Shown: positions 32,580-43,148 of the stretch, piece after piece
Layout of the letters: every line of letters starts with the position of its first letter
Position numbering within the stretch: position 1 is the stretch's first letter
Origin: Candidatus Palibaumannia cicadellinicola
Lineage (GTDB): Bacteria > Pseudomonadota > Gammaproteobacteria > Enterobacterales > Enterobacteriaceae
Assembly (NCBI RefSeq): GCF_001269425.1
Contig: NZ_CP011787.1
Coordinates: 124,001-188,000 of the forward strand
Length of the DNA stretch: 64,000 bases
Reading direction: 5' to 3'
Position numbers and translations under genes: made by a program
Notes under the pieces: generated by a model
What the model saw: only the letters and a program-made list of their open reading frames with translations
What the model was told of the DNA's origin: nothing
Databases searched by the model: none

Positions 32580-32699
32580 TACCTGGCGGTAAATGCGCGG
32601 TAGCCCCACCTGATACCATGCCGAACTCAGAAGTGAAATATCGTAGCGCCGATGGTAGTATGAACTTGTTTTCATGTGAGAGTAGGAAACTGCCAGGTA
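32580..32699 (+). rRNA. rrf: 5S ribosomal RNA
   Basis: TACCTGGCGG at the start pairs with CTGCCAGGTA at the end; the internal CCATGCCGAACTCAGAAGTG and CGCCGATGGTAGT are the enteric 5S sequence. 34 bases after 23S. Confidence 0.97.
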
Positions 32700-32733
32700 A
32701 TTTTATTTATGTTATTATTATATTTTTATGTAT

Positions 32734-32810
32734 GGTGCGGTAGTTCAGTTGGTAAGAATATCGGCCTGTCACGCCGGAGGTCGCGGGTTCGAATCCCGTC
32801 CGCACCGCCA
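32734..32810 (+). tRNA. aspT: tRNA-Asp (GUC)
   Basis: Acceptor GGTGCGG/CCGCACC, anticodon loop CTGTCAC with GTC, T-loop TTCGAAT. CCA is encoded. It follows 5S, as aspT follows rrnC in E. coli. Confidence 0.96.
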
Positions 32811-32865
32811 CGCCAACACTAAAACAGCAAAGCGTGCTTTACTTTTGCTGCTTATTATTTATTAT

Positions 32866-32939
32866 AGGGGTGTAGTTCAATTTGGTAGAGCACCGGTCTC
32901 CAAAACCGGAAGTTAGGAGTTCAAATCTCTTCACCCCTG
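32866..32939 (+). tRNA. trpT: tRNA-Trp (CCA)
   Basis: Acceptor AGGGGTG/CACCCCT, anticodon loop CTCCAAA with CCA, T-loop TTCAAAT. The 3' CCA is not encoded (GCAA follows). The last 19 bases are antisense to the 3' end of glyS. The order 5S-Asp-Trp is that of E. coli rrnC. Confidence 0.96.
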
Positions 32940-35041
32940 CAATTTTTGGTTTTAAAGTTACCATTTAAAAGAGAAAAATCAGCTACTTGTAAAAATAATT
33001 GACGTACTTTAAAAAGTAAATTTAATCTATTAATACGTAATTCTTGTTTTTCAGTCATAATAAAAATTTTGTCAAAAAAATTATTTATTATCTCTCTTAT
33101 AGACACTAATTGTATTAGGGCCTCTTGATAATGGTATGTTAAAAAATATGGTTGTATTAAATTATTTAATTTTACTAGATAATTCATCAGTGTTATTTCT
33201 TCTTGCTCCTGCAGAAGTTGAATTTCTACATTACCATAAATTTTTATTTTGGATTTTTCTATAATATTAGAAATTCTTTTATGTATTGCGATTATAATAT
33301 CAGCAGATTGAAGCTGACTGAAATAACTAACAGCACGTATTCGCGCATCAAAGTCTACTGGCTTCATAGGCTTTAGTGCTACTACGGAATTTATAGTATC
33401 AGTACTATAACCATGTTTACTATACCATGAGCATAAACGATTAAACATAAAATTTATTACTTCATTTATTACTTGATTATTAGTTAGTTTTTTATTATAT
33501 AAAAAAACAGCTTCTATTGTTAATGATTGTAAATCTAAAGGTAATTTTTTTTCTATGATAATACGTATTATACTTATTGCAGCACGTCGTAGGGCTAATG
33601 GATCTTTATTTTTCTTAGGATGCTGACTAATACCAAACATACCAACTAATGTATCCATTTTATCAGCAATGGCAACAGCGCACGACACTAATGTTGTCGG
33701 TAATTTATCTCCAGAAAAACGTGGCATATATTGTTCTTTTTGTGCTAGTGCTACGTTTTCATTTTCCCCATCTAGCAGAGCATAGTGCATCCCAATAATG
33801 CCCTGAATTTCAGGGTATTCAAATACCATATTAGTAATTAAATCACATTTAGATAATAAACCAGCACGTGATGCCTGTTCTACGTCAGTAGATTCAGTAG
33901 AAATTCTCTTTGCAATCCAACTAGCTAATACTTCAATACGAAGACTCTTATCACGTAAAGTCCCAAGTTGTGCCTGAAATATTACAGTATCTAAAAGAGA
34001 TAAGTTATCGATTAACCTATTTTTTCTATCGGTGTTAAAGAAAAATTCGGTATCTGCTAGACGAGACAGAATAACTTTTGTATTACCAGAAATAACCTGT
34101 TGTGTATTTTTTGACTCGATATTAGCAACAAAAATAAATTTTGGTAAAATTTGTTTAGTGGTAGCATCATATATTGGAAAATATTTTTGATTCATTATCA
34201 TCGTATAAACGAGTGCTTCAGTAGGAATTTTTAAAAATTTAGTATCAAAACTAGCAATAAGAACAATCGGCCATTCAACTAAAGAAGTAATTTCTTCTAA
34301 TATATTATCATTGATATCGACAAAACCTCCTATTGTTTTTGCTAAATTTTCTGCATTACTAAGAATCATGTTCTTACGAATTTCATAGTCCGCTACTACT
34401 CGTCCACGTTCTAAAAGAACCTTAGGATAGCAATCAGCGTTTAATAATATAATTTCATTTTCACCCATAAAGCGATGTCCACGAATAATACGATCAGAGA
34501 CAATACCCATAATTGTACCGGTAATTACCTCATCATCTAGTAGTAATGTAACAGTACGCACAGGGCGAATAAACTTATAATCTTTTGTACCCCATCGCAT
34601 GGTATTAGGTAAAGCTAATTTAGCTAATGTATTACTAACTATATTGCATAGTAGCGACTTGACTGGCTTAGCTATCACTCGATATCTATAAACTAGCCAC
34701 TCTCCTTTATGCGTAGACATACGTTCTGCTTGATTTAAATTGATACCGCAAAATTTTGCCCAACCTATCGCAGCTTTAGTTGGGTTACCTTTTTGATCAA
34801 AAGAATTACTAATAGCAGGGCCTATTTTCTCAATATAACTATCAGACTGAACGCTATTAATACTAATCACTTTTAGTGCTAGACGACGCGGAGTAGCAAA
34901 CCATTTTATTTCATTGTAGCTGATACGAGCGTCAGATAGTTCAGAACTAAATTTTGCTGCAAAATCCTGTGCTAATTTACGTAAAATTTTAGCTGGTAAC
35001 TCTTCAGTACCTATTTCTACTAAAAAATTATGTTTTTTCAT
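32921..35041 (-). CDS. glyS: glycyl-tRNA synthetase beta subunit
   Basis: Large subunit of the alpha2-beta2 glycyl-tRNA synthetase, carrying tRNA-binding and B3/B4-like domains. The 706 residues (E. coli 689) start [17 protein letters not shown] after Met and include FIRPVRTV and ADKMDTLVG. The normal C terminus [11 protein letters not shown] is followed by an extra tail of about 14 residues ending NCRGEEI, because the usual stop is gone; the frame runs antisense into tRNA-Trp and stops in its T-loop. The start overlaps the glyQ stop as ATGA. Confidence 0.96.
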   Translation of the reverse strand: MKKHNFLVEIGTEELPAKILRKLAQDFAAKFSSELSDARISYNEIKWFATPRRLALKVISINSVQSDSYIEKIGPAISNSFDQKGNPTKAAIGWAKFCGINLNQAERMSTHKGEWLVYRYRVIAKPVKSLLCNIVSNTLAKLALPNTMRWGTKDYKFIRPVRTVTLLLDDEVITGTIMGIVSDRIIRGHRFMGENEIILLNADCYPKVLLERGRVVADYEIRKNMILSNAENLAKTIGGFVDINDNILEEITSLVEWPIVLIASFDTKFLKIPTEALVYTMIMNQKYFPIYDATTKQILPKFIFVANIESKNTQQVISGNTKVILSRLADTEFFFNTDRKNRLIDNLSLLDTVIFQAQLGTLRDKSLRIEVLASWIAKRISTESTDVEQASRAGLLSKCDLITNMVFEYPEIQGIIGMHYALLDGENENVALAQKEQYMPRFSGDKLPTTLVSCAVAIADKMDTLVGMFGISQHPKKNKDPLALRRAAISIIRIIIEKKLPLDLQSLTIEAVFLYNKKLTNNQVINEVINFMFNRLCSWYSKHGYSTDTINSVVALKPMKPVDFDARIRAVSYFSQLQSADIIIAIHKRISNIIEKSKIKIYGNVEIQLLQEQEEITLMNYLVKLNNLIQPYFLTYHYQEALIQLVSIREIINNFFDKIFIMTEKQELRINRLNLLFKVRQLFLQVADFSLLNGNFKTKNCRGEEI

Positions 35042-35967
35042 AGATTCTTATGAACTTTGTTATTATTACATTGAGGAAAACCAAGCAACTTACGATAAGC
35101 ATAGTATTCTTTTGCAACAGCTTTTGTAAGTTTCCTTAACCTAAAAATATAGTACTGTCTTTCTGTAACAGAAATAGCCTGACGAGCATCTAGCATATTA
35201 AAATTATGTGCTGCTTTGAGAATACATTCGTAAGCTGGCAATGAAAGTGGTGTATCTAGTGCTAGAATATTCTTAGCCTCTTGTTCATATTTTTCAAAAC
35301 AACTAAACAAAAAATCAACGTCAGCAGATTCAAAATTATAAGTTGACTGCTCAATTTCATTTTGATGGCAAAGATCACCATATGTAATAGAGCCGAATAT
35401 ACCTTCATTCCATATCAGATCATAAACATTGTCAATATTTTGTAAAGACATAGCTATACGTTCTAGGCCATAAGTAATCTCACCTGTAATTAATTGACAC
35501 TCCATACCACAAACTTGTTGAAAATAAGTCAGTTGAGTAACTTCCATACCATTAATCCATACTTCCCAACCTAATCCCCAAGCACCTAAAGTCTGATTTT
35601 CCCAATTATCTTCAACAAAACGAAGATCATTAATTGTTAGATCTAACCCTAATATTATTAGAGAATTGAGATATAATTCTTGTATATTTTCTGGTGATGG
35701 TTTTAATATTACCTGAAATTGATAATAGTGCTGTAAACGATTTGGATTTTCCCCATAACGTCCATCCGTTGGACGTCTAGATGGTTGAACATAAGCAGCA
35801 GCAATAGGCTCTGGACCTAAAGCTCGTAAGCATGTCATAGGATGTGAAGTACCAGCTCCAACCTCAATATCTATTGGTTGGATAATAGTACAACCATAGC
35901 GTGCCCAGTAATCCTGAAGCTTGAGAATAATGCTCTGAAAAGTATTAGAAATATACGTATGCCTCAT
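35038..35967 (-). CDS. glyQ: glycyl-tRNA synthetase alpha subunit
   Basis: Catalytic subunit that forms glycyl-adenylate. The chosen ATG at 35967 gives [20 protein letters not shown], matching the family start and about 309 residues (E. coli 303); a TTG five codons upstream is also open. Neither has a convincing ribosome site. Conserved blocks: [40 protein letters not shown] and [16 protein letters not shown]. Cotranscribed with glyS. Confidence 0.96.
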   Translation of the reverse strand: MRHTYISNTFQSIILKLQDYWARYGCTIIQPIDIEVGAGTSHPMTCLRALGPEPIAAAYVQPSRRPTDGRYGENPNRLQHYYQFQVILKPSPENIQELYLNSLIILGLDLTINDLRFVEDNWENQTLGAWGLGWEVWINGMEVTQLTYFQQVCGMECQLITGEITYGLERIAMSLQNIDNVYDLIWNEGIFGSITYGDLCHQNEIEQSTYNFESADVDFLFSCFEKYEQEAKNILALDTPLSLPAYECILKAAHNFNMLDARQAISVTERQYYIFRLRKLTKAVAKEYYAYRKLLGFPQCNNNKVHKNL

Positions 35968-36162
35968 TGGAGAGATAATCAATAAATAACAATAAAAACT
36001 AATTATTTAATATTATTTCATATAATTTAGAAAATAAATTTAATATATATTAAAAATATAAATTAATAATTAATAATTTTGATTATTTAATGATTTAAAT
36101 TTATTAAAATTAAATTAAATATGATTTTGTCTAATTAAAATCAATAACTTCATTTAAAATAA

Positions 36163-37278
36163 ATGACTCCAGCTATACTACCAGTCGCAGATTATAATCG
36201 GCAATTACAAGAAAAAGCGATACGTTTGCAGAAAATGATGGCAAATTTTAATGCTCCTAATATCAAAATATTTGCTTCAGAACCGATACATTACCGCATG
36301 CGCGCAGAATTTCGTGTTTGGCATGATAATGATCAACTGTTTCATATTATTTTTGATCAACAGACCAAACAACGCATACGTGTAAACTATTTCATGGCAG
36401 GTAGTATGCTAATGAACGAACTTATGAGTTATATTATTACTGCTGTACAAAATGATATTGTGTTAAGAACAAAATTATTTCAAATAGAGTATCTGACTAC
36501 TACTAGTGGTGAAGCCTTAATTACTCTTATTTATCATAGATCTATAGAAACAAAAGAATGGCGCAATCATGCATCTATGCTGCTTGAAAATTTATTTAAC
36601 CTTGGTTATAAGATTAATATTATTGGCAGATCAGCTAAAACTAAAATTTGCATTAATTATGATTATGTAGAAGAATATATTACGGTTTCAGGAATAGTAC
36701 TAAATTACCGGCAAATAGATAATATATTTACTCAACCAAATACTGGAATTAATATTAAGATGCTAGATTGGGTATTATCATTAACTATAGAAGCACAGGG
36801 AGATTTACTAGAATTATACTGTGGAAATGGTAACTTTTCATTAGCACTATCTCGTAATTTTGCAAAAATATTAGCCATAGAAATAGCAAAACAGTCAGTT
36901 AATTTAGCGCAACATAATATTATGGTAAATAACATAGATAATGTTCAAATAATACGTATGTCTGTAGCTGAATTTACTAAATTAATAAAAGGTGTACGTA
37001 CTTTTAAAAGAATGAATAATGTATCTATAGATAATTATCAATGCAATACAGTTTTTCTTGATCCACCACGGTGTGGACTAGATGATTATACAAATAATCT
37101 AGTACAGAATTATCCTAAAATAATTTATATATCCTGTAATCCTGAATCATTGTGCCGTGATCTAGTCACTCTTACTGTGACGCATAACATAGAAAATATA
37201 GCTTTATTTGATCAATTTCCTTATACTAACCATATAGAATGTGGTGTTATTCTTGTAAAAAAGAAAATTTTATTTTAG
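36163..37278 (+). CDS. trmA: tRNA (uracil-54-C5)-methyltransferase
   Basis: SAM-dependent enzyme making ribothymidine 54 in the T-loop of all tRNAs. The 371 residues (E. coli 366) align throughout: HYRMRAEFRVWHD, FDQQTKQRIRV, the SAM motif LLELYCGNGNFSLAL near 217, VFLDPPRCGLD, the catalytic cysteine in ISCNPESL near 325 and the catalytic glutamate in HIECGVILV. A solitary gene with AT-rich flanks of about 180 bases upstream. Confidence 0.96.
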   Translation: MTPAILPVADYNRQLQEKAIRLQKMMANFNAPNIKIFASEPIHYRMRAEFRVWHDNDQLFHIIFDQQTKQRIRVNYFMAGSMLMNELMSYIITAVQNDIVLRTKLFQIEYLTTTSGEALITLIYHRSIETKEWRNHASMLLENLFNLGYKINIIGRSAKTKICINYDYVEEYITVSGIVLNYRQIDNIFTQPNTGINIKMLDWVLSLTIEAQGDLLELYCGNGNFSLALSRNFAKILAIEIAKQSVNLAQHNIMVNNIDNVQIIRMSVAEFTKLIKGVRTFKRMNNVSIDNYQCNTVFLDPPRCGLDDYTNNLVQNYPKIIYISCNPESLCRDLVTLTVTHNIENIALFDQFPYTNHIECGVILVKKKILF

Positions 37279-37810
37279 AACGTACTCCTAGTACGGTATA
37301 TATATATTTAGTAACAGCGGCTACAACAAGCTGTAGTTGTTTATAATGAAACACTGGCCAAATTAATAATATTTAAATATCAATACCAGCTGCTAAAAAA
37401 CAAAGATAATGTATATATACTTATATTTATAGTTATAAGTACATTATTATGCATCATACATAGCATTACCTATACTAAAATAATATTAGTTTGTATAAAC
37501 TTTATTAAAATAAAATATTTATATACAAAATAACTAAATTAAATTGATATTTATCAATACAGCTTAAATTAAAAAATTTTATATGTTATTAATAATTGAT
37601 TATATAATATAATGTTATGATGCTAGTTTTGATCCAATATTAATAATTTATATATCATACATGCATGCTTTGATCGATAGATCTTATAAAAAAAACTATG
37701 CAATTCCATAATTAGTAATTATTATGCTTTAAATTTTCATTTATTTATAAAATTGCTGTTTTAAACAGCACAAGATATAGAATTTTTATTTAATGGAAAA
37801 TGACTTTTAT
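37279..37810. other. AT-rich gap trmA/rpmE
   Basis: 532 bases without a supportable gene. A short hairpin CGTACTCCTAGTACG lies just after trmA. In E. coli other genes (btuB beside trmA, the met genes beyond rpmE) border these loci, but I cannot read a remnant of them. The rpmE terminator candidate is inside. Confidence 0.5.
37755..37769 (-). terminator. possible rpmE terminator hairpin
   Basis: GCTGTT and AACAGC form a 6-bp stem with a 3-base loop about 40 bases after the rpmE stop; on the minus strand AATTTTAT follows, a weak U-rich tract. Confidence 0.4.
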
Positions 37811-38029
37811 TTATTTATTGTTACCAAGTAACATGCTAAAACGCTTATTAAAACGTTCAACACGACCGCCAGTATTTATTATCCTTTGTTTACCTGTGTA
37901 AAAAGGATGGCAAGCACTACATACGTCTAAGTTCAAATCTTGGTTGACAGTAGAATAGTTATTAATAATATTACCACAAGAACATATTGCGGTAATTTTA
38001 AAGTATTTTGGGTGTATATTTTTTTTCAT
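37811..38029 (-). CDS. rpmE: 50S ribosomal protein L31 (zinc-binding type)
   Basis: The 72 residues begin [20 protein letters not shown]; Cys16, Cys18, Cys37 and Cys40 form the zinc site, and [13 protein letters not shown] is conserved. Divergent from priA, as in E. coli. The C+ form (rather than the zinc-free paralogue) implies that zinc supply is adequate. Confidence 0.96.
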   Translation of the reverse strand: MKKNIHPKYFKITAICSCGNIINNYSTVNQDLNLDVCSACHPFYTGKQRIINTGGRVERFNKRFSMLLGNNK

Positions 38030-38131
38030 ATTAAAAAACCTTTTAGCTGTGTATATTTTTGTCAGTAATCTGATGATTTATTATTAGTAATAATATAATA
38101 TTACTATATACTCTGTATATGAGACCAGAAA

Positions 38132-40333
38132 ATGCTAGTTGTTAACGTTGCTCTACCTATGCCGCTAATCACAACTTTCTATTATTTACTACCTGATAAC
38201 TTAAATCAAGCTGTAGTCGGAGGTAGAGTACGTGTTCCATTCGGGAAGCGCCAGGTTATTGGTATTATTACCGCAATAAATACAAGTATAAATATAAAAC
38301 TAGATAATATTAAATTAGTAACTGAAGTAATAGATAGAAAGTCTATATTTTCTGATAGATTATGGCGTTTTTTGATTTGGTCGATTAGTTATTATCACTA
38401 TCCAGTTGGTAAAGTTTTATTTCACTCATTACCTATGCTGATTCGCAAAGGTAAACAAATAGAAAATGCGCCCATATTGCAATGGTGTTTAACAAAAAAA
38501 GGCAGTCTTACTTTACCAAATAGTCTGACGCATGCTCCTAAGCAAAAAAAAGCGCTAATCTTACTACTTAGTAGGCCGTTATATCGGCATAAATTAAAAG
38601 AGGTACAACTAGATCATGCGACCCTACAGACGCTACGTACTAAAGGATTATGTAAATTAAGTGCAAATATTTGTGATGAATCCGACGATTACTGGCGGCC
38701 TATATTGAGGAGAAATAGTGAGCAATTAATACTTAATAATGAGCAGGCAACTGCTGTTTGTGCTATTAATAGCCATAATGAGCAATATATTGTTTGGTTA
38801 CTAGCTGGTGTCACAGGAGCAGGTAAGACAGAAGTATATATTAAAGTACTAGAAAATATTATCTTAAAAGGTAAACAGGCTTTAGTCCTAGTACCAGAAA
38901 TTAGCCTAACTCCGCAAACTATTGCTAGATTTCGTGAGCGTTTCCATGCTCCGGTAGAAGTATTACATTCTGGTATAAATGAAAAAGACAAGTTCACGGT
39001 CTGGCATAAAGTACGGTGTGGAAAAAGTGCCATTGTTATTGGTACACGCTCTGCACTATTCAGTCCTTTTGCTAAATTAGGTATAATAGTTATAGACGAA
39101 GAACATGATTGCTCATATAAGCAGCATGATGGCTGGCGTTATAACGCTCGTGATCTAGCAGTAGTATTAGCTCGCGAGGAAAATGTCCCAATTATCCTTG
39201 GGACAGCTACGCCAGCTTTAGAGACACTTTATAATGTAAAACAAAAAAAATACCGTCAATTAACGCTAGAAAATCGTGTTGGAAAAGCAAAACTAGCAAA
39301 TCAGCAATTAATAGATTTAAAAGGCAAGCAACTAACTAATGGATTATCAATAGAACTAATAAACAAAATGAGACTGCACTTAGAAGCAGGTAACCAGGTG
39401 ATGCTATTTCTTAATAGACGCGGGTTTGCTCCTGTACTACTATGTCATGAATGCGGTTGGATAGCCGAGTGTAAGCGGTGTGATCACTACTATACTGTTC
39501 ATCAGAAAACACGTCAGTTACGATGTCATCACTGTGATAGTAAGCTCCCAGTATCATATCAATGTTTACAATGCGGTTCTACTCAGCTTATACCAGTAGG
39601 TGTAGGCACAGAGCAAATTGAAGAGGCTCTATTAAGTAAATTTCCTAACGTTCCTGTGACACGCATAGATCGTGATACTACTGCACCTAAAGGATCACTG
39701 GAATTGTTTTTATCCCAAGTGAATAGTGGTGGTGAGCGTATTTTAATAGGTACGCAAATGCTAGCAAAAGGGCATCATTTTCCAGAAGTAACTTTAGTAT
39801 CATTATTAAATGTAGACGGAGCGCTATTTTCTAGAGATTTTCGCGCTGCCGAGAGATTTGCTCAACTTTATACTCAGGTATCAGGTCGCGCTGGTAGAGC
39901 TGGTAAACAAGGAGAAGTTTTATTACAAACCCATTATCCTGAGCATCCACTACTACAGAAACTAATGAGTTATAGCTATATAGACTTTGCCAGAACGATG
40001 TTAGAAGAACGTAGACAGGCTAACTTACCACCTTATACCAGTCATATAATGTTTCGCGCTGAAGATCATAACAATAAAAATGCTAGATTATTTCTAGACC
40101 AAGTGAGACACTTGTTAAATAATACGCATAAAGATGAAAATTTATTACTAATAGGACCTATACCAGCATTAGTACCAAAGCGTAGTGGTAGGTTTCGTTG
40201 GCAACTATTATTGTCACATCCATTGCGAATCAAATTGCAGCTAATTGTGAAAAATATTGTTCCATTAGTAGGAACAACTTATCAAGCACGTAAAGTAAAA
40301 TGGTCTATAGATGTTGATCCTATAGACAGCTGA
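38132..40333 (+). CDS. priA: primosomal replication protein N' (helicase PriA)
   Basis: DEAH-type helicase that restarts stalled forks by loading the primosome. The 733 residues (E. coli 732) include the N-terminal 3'-DNA-end binding domain, Walker A GVTGAGKTEVY near 231, Walker B DEEHD, and the zinc-binding insert CHECGWIAECKRCD with LRCHHCDS and CLQCGS. Ends VDPIDS like E. coli. Base composition is clearly less AT-rich than the recJ-murI group. In E. coli order it is followed by cytR (lost here) and ftsN. Confidence 0.97.
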   Translation: MLVVNVALPMPLITTFYYLLPDNLNQAVVGGRVRVPFGKRQVIGIITAINTSINIKLDNIKLVTEVIDRKSIFSDRLWRFLIWSISYYHYPVGKVLFHSLPMLIRKGKQIENAPILQWCLTKKGSLTLPNSLTHAPKQKKALILLLSRPLYRHKLKEVQLDHATLQTLRTKGLCKLSANICDESDDYWRPILRRNSEQLILNNEQATAVCAINSHNEQYIVWLLAGVTGAGKTEVYIKVLENIILKGKQALVLVPEISLTPQTIARFRERFHAPVEVLHSGINEKDKFTVWHKVRCGKSAIVIGTRSALFSPFAKLGIIVIDEEHDCSYKQHDGWRYNARDLAVVLAREENVPIILGTATPALETLYNVKQKKYRQLTLENRVGKAKLANQQLIDLKGKQLTNGLSIELINKMRLHLEAGNQVMLFLNRRGFAPVLLCHECGWIAECKRCDHYYTVHQKTRQLRCHHCDSKLPVSYQCLQCGSTQLIPVGVGTEQIEEALLSKFPNVPVTRIDRDTTAPKGSLELFLSQVNSGGERILIGTQMLAKGHHFPEVTLVSLLNVDGALFSRDFRAAERFAQLYTQVSGRAGRAGKQGEVLLQTHYPEHPLLQKLMSYSYIDFARTMLEERRQANLPPYTSHIMFRAEDHNNKNARLFLDQVRHLLNNTHKDENLLLIGPIPALVPKRSGRFRWQLLLSHPLRIKLQLIVKNIVPLVGTTYQARKVKWSIDVDPIDS

Positions 40334-40376
40334 TACTATATAGTTATATGTGATTAACTAAATTTATAAAAAAACA

Positions 40377-40640
40377 TTGATAAAAAAAGACTATGTATAT
40401 AGTGTAAAGTACTATTCTCGTACTAGGCATAAAAAAAACAAAAATATTAAATATATTACTATAATATTACTGGGATTATTTATTGTTTGTTTCAGCGATC
40501 TCTATTTTTTTAGAGTAAATAATAAATTAGAAAAATCAGTTATTAAAAAAACTAAAAACAGTACCACTATAAAAGATAATACCAATAAATTAGAACTAGA
40601 GGAACGCTGGCGTTATATTAGTGAACTAGAAAAAAGATAA
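40377..40640 (+). CDS. ftsN: miniature cell division protein FtsN (SPOR domain absent)
   Basis: FtsN is the late divisome protein that triggers septal wall synthesis. Only 87 residues remain of about 319. They align from the first codon: TTG-IKKDYV matches MAQRDYV of E. coli, then a basic cytoplasmic segment, a single membrane helix (about residues 27-45), a short linker and ELEERWRYISELEKR, the short helix shown in E. coli to be the essential periplasmic part (Trp, Tyr and Leu kept). The frame then stops; the glutamine-rich linker and the peptidoglycan-binding SPOR domain are missing, with no remnant downstream. The start is TTG with no ribosome site. Position between priA and hslV supports the identity. 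Confidence 0.88.
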   Translation: MIKKDYVYSVKYYSRTRHKKNKNIKYITIILLGLFIVCFSDLYFFRVNNKLEKSVIKKTKNSTTIKDNTNKLELEERWRYISELEKR

Positions 40641-40803
40641 ATAAAATAAAAATAATAATAAATCCCCAAATAAAATTGAATTTTATTTCTTTTTAAGAAA
40701 ATTAAATAAACACCTATGTATAAATATAATTTAATGAGACTTTTATAGTCTAAATAAAATATTATTTCTCATTAAATAATTTAATAACCATTGCATATTA
40801 GGG

Positions 40804-40829
40804 TTGAAAACCGTAAATCATCCCCAATT
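40804..40829 (+). promoter_or_regulatory. candidate sigma-32 heat-shock promoter of hslVU
   Basis: GTTGAAA (40804-40810), 12 bases, then CCCCAAT (40823-40829), close to the sigma-32 consensus CTTGAAA-(11-16)-CCCCATNT. It lies about 70 bases before the hslV GTG, and hslVU is a sigma-32 operon in E. coli. A small inverted repeat, AACCTATTAGGTT at 40843-40855, follows in the leader. Confidence 0.7.
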
Positions 40830-40899
40830 TAATATTAACTGAACCTATTAGGTTAAGCGTAGTTTTTAATTTTTTTATTTATTATAAAAGGAGTTGCTA

Positions 40900-41442
40900 G
40901 TGACAACAATCGTCAGCGTACGTCGTAATAGTAATGTGGTGATTGGTGGTGATGGCCAAGCTACTCTAGGTAATACTGTAATGAAAGGTAACGTACGTAA
41001 AGTACGTAGACTGTATTATAATGACAAAGTAATCGCCGGGTTTGCTGGCGGTACTGCAGATGCTTTAACTTTATTCGAATTATTTGAACGTAAACTAGAA
41101 AGATATCAAGGACATTTGGTAAAAGCAGCAGTAGAATTAGCCAAAGACTGGCGGACTGATCGTATGCTACGTCGTCTTGAAGCACTACTAGCTGTAGCTG
41201 ACGAAAATGCTTCGCTGATAATTACTGGGACAGGTGATGTAATCCAACCTGAAAAAGACCTAATTGCTATTGGTTCTGGCGGACCTTATGCACAATCGGC
41301 TGCTCGTGCTTTATTAGAAAATACTAAACTAAGTGCAAGAGAAATTGTTGAAAAATCATTGGATATTGCTGGAGATATCTGCATCTACACCAATCAATTC
41401 CATACTATTGAAGAATTAACGTCTAAATCTGAAGGATATTAA
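40900..41442 (+). CDS. hslV: ATP-dependent protease subunit HslV
   Basis: Proteolytic dodecamer of the HslUV (ClpQY) protease. The GTG at 40900 is the correct start: AAGGAG lies six bases before it and the product begins MTTIVSVRR, placing the catalytic threonine second as in E. coli. The TTG two codons upstream would bury it. 180 residues; [15 protein letters not shown] and [15 protein letters not shown] are conserved. The stop is four bases before hslU. Confidence 0.97.
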   Translation: MTTIVSVRRNSNVVIGGDGQATLGNTVMKGNVRKVRRLYYNDKVIAGFAGGTADALTLFELFERKLERYQGHLVKAAVELAKDWRTDRMLRRLEALLAVADENASLIITGTGDVIQPEKDLIAIGSGGPYAQSAARALLENTKLSAREIVEKSLDIAGDICIYTNQFHTIEELTSKSEGY

Positions 41443-41445
41443 ACA

Positions 41446-42771
41446 ATGTCTAAAATGACTCCACGTGAAATAGTGAACGAATTAGATGACTATATTATCG
41501 GCCAGCATAATGCGAAACGAGCAGTAGCCATCGCGTTACGTAATCGCTGGCGTCGTATGCAACTAGATGAAACCCTACGTCATGAAGTAACACCTAAAAA
41601 TATTCTTATGATTGGCCCTACAGGTGTAGGTAAGACAGAAATAGCTCGTCGCTTAGCAAAACTAGCTAATGCTCCTTTTATTAAAGTAGAAGCTACTAAA
41701 TTCACAGAAGTAGGCTACGTAGGTAAAGAAGTAGATTCTATTATTCGTGATTTGACTGATGCTGCCGTTAAAATGGTACGTTTACAGTCTATGGAACAAA
41801 ACCGTTTCCGCGCTGAAGAAAGAGCTGAGGAAAGAGTACTTGATGTATTAATTCCGCAACCAAAACCAACAATAGAAGACAGTAATAATGAGTCGTCTAG
41901 CACTCGCCATAATTTTCGTAAAAAGCTACGTGAAGGCCAGCTTAATGAAAAAGAGATTGAGATAAATCTTGCATCAGTACCGATAGGAGTAGAAATTATG
42001 GCTCCTCCAGGCATGGAGGAGATGACTAATCAATTACAATCTATGTTTAAACATTTAGCTGGTCAAAAGCAAAAAACTAGAAAAATTAAGATTAAAGAAG
42101 CGATGAAACTCTTAATAGAAGAAGAAGCCGCTAAGCTCATGAACCAAGAAGAAATTCAAGAGCATGCTATCGAGGCAGTTGAGCAAAATGGGATTGTATT
42201 TATCGATGAAATAGATAAAATCTGTAAACGCGGCGAAGTGTCTGGTCCAGACGTATCCCGTGAAGGAGTACAAAGAGATCTTTTACCTTTAGTAGAAGGT
42301 TGCACGGTATCAACAAAGCATGGTATGGTTAAAACTGATCATATTTTATTCATTGCTTCTGGTGCATTTCAGGTAGCTAGTCCGTCAGATCTAATTCCTG
42401 AGTTACAAGGTAGACTACCAATTCGTGTTGAGCTTAAAGCACTTACTCCTGAAGAATTTAAACTCATTCTTACTGAACCAAGTGCTTCGCTTACTACGCA
42501 GTATATTGCACTTATGGCTACAGAAGGTGTAAGCATATCATTTACAGATGATGGTATTAAGCGGATTGCCGAAACAGCGTGGCAAGTAAACGAGCGCACA
42601 GAAAACATAGGGGCTAGGCGCTTACATACTGTTCTAGAACGTTTAATGGATGAAATATCATTTGATGCTAGTGAATGGCATGGTCAATCTATTTCTATAG
42701 ATGCAGATTATGTTCGTAGTCATCTAGATGACTTAGTATCTGATGAAGATTTTAGTAGATTTATTTTATAA
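41446..42771 (+). CDS. hslU: ATP-dependent protease ATPase subunit HslU
   Basis: AAA+ unfoldase that feeds HslV. The 441 residues (E. coli 443) have Walker [10 protein letters not shown] near 60, the pore motif GYVG near 90, Walker B VFIDEIDK near 254, the sensor region and the C-terminal tail SRFIL that inserts into HslV pockets. The variable I domain (about 110-240) is shortened. Cotranscribed with hslV. Confidence 0.97.
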   Translation: MSKMTPREIVNELDDYIIGQHNAKRAVAIALRNRWRRMQLDETLRHEVTPKNILMIGPTGVGKTEIARRLAKLANAPFIKVEATKFTEVGYVGKEVDSIIRDLTDAAVKMVRLQSMEQNRFRAEERAEERVLDVLIPQPKPTIEDSNNESSSTRHNFRKKLREGQLNEKEIEINLASVPIGVEIMAPPGMEEMTNQLQSMFKHLAGQKQKTRKIKIKEAMKLLIEEEAAKLMNQEEIQEHAIEAVEQNGIVFIDEIDKICKRGEVSGPDVSREGVQRDLLPLVEGCTVSTKHGMVKTDHILFIASGAFQVASPSDLIPELQGRLPIRVELKALTPEEFKLILTEPSASLTTQYIALMATEGVSISFTDDGIKRIAETAWQVNERTENIGARRLHTVLERLMDEISFDASEWHGQSISIDADYVRSHLDDLVSDEDFSRFIL

Positions 42772-43148
42772 AAAATAATAAGTTCACCAGTGATTGATTA
42801 TTAACAGTAGTAGAAAATATAACTGTAATGATAAATTGATATTATTATTTTTTTTTAAAATTAAATTAATAATTTATAAATTATATGTTGTGCATATATT
42901 TTCTTGCTTTGCTAATTTTCGCTTTAGCTTAATAGTATTATTATGTGCAGGTTTTAATTTATTATTTAGGCTATTATTTTTGTATTTTAGTTATTCTTTT
43001 TTAATATGTAAATATGTAAAATAGTAGTAACTGGTTTGAAAGGTAGACTTTATTTTAATTTTAAAGTAATTATTATGCATATGCAGTTATCTATAAACAA
43101 TGATATAAATAATATTGCTTAATAAAATTAATTAATTTATAAAATAAT
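42772..43148. other. gap hslU/tpiA
   Basis: 377 bases, AT-rich. menA follows hslU in E. coli; I compared the readable frames with MenA and found no convincing remnant. A 76-codon hydrophobic frame at 42794-43024 looks like chance. Confidence 0.5.

Noticed and set aside
42794..43024. 76-codon hydrophobic reading frame after hslU
   Set aside because: Low-complexity Phe/Leu/Ile content expected from AT-rich DNA, no ribosome site, no family resemblance and no convincing MenA match.
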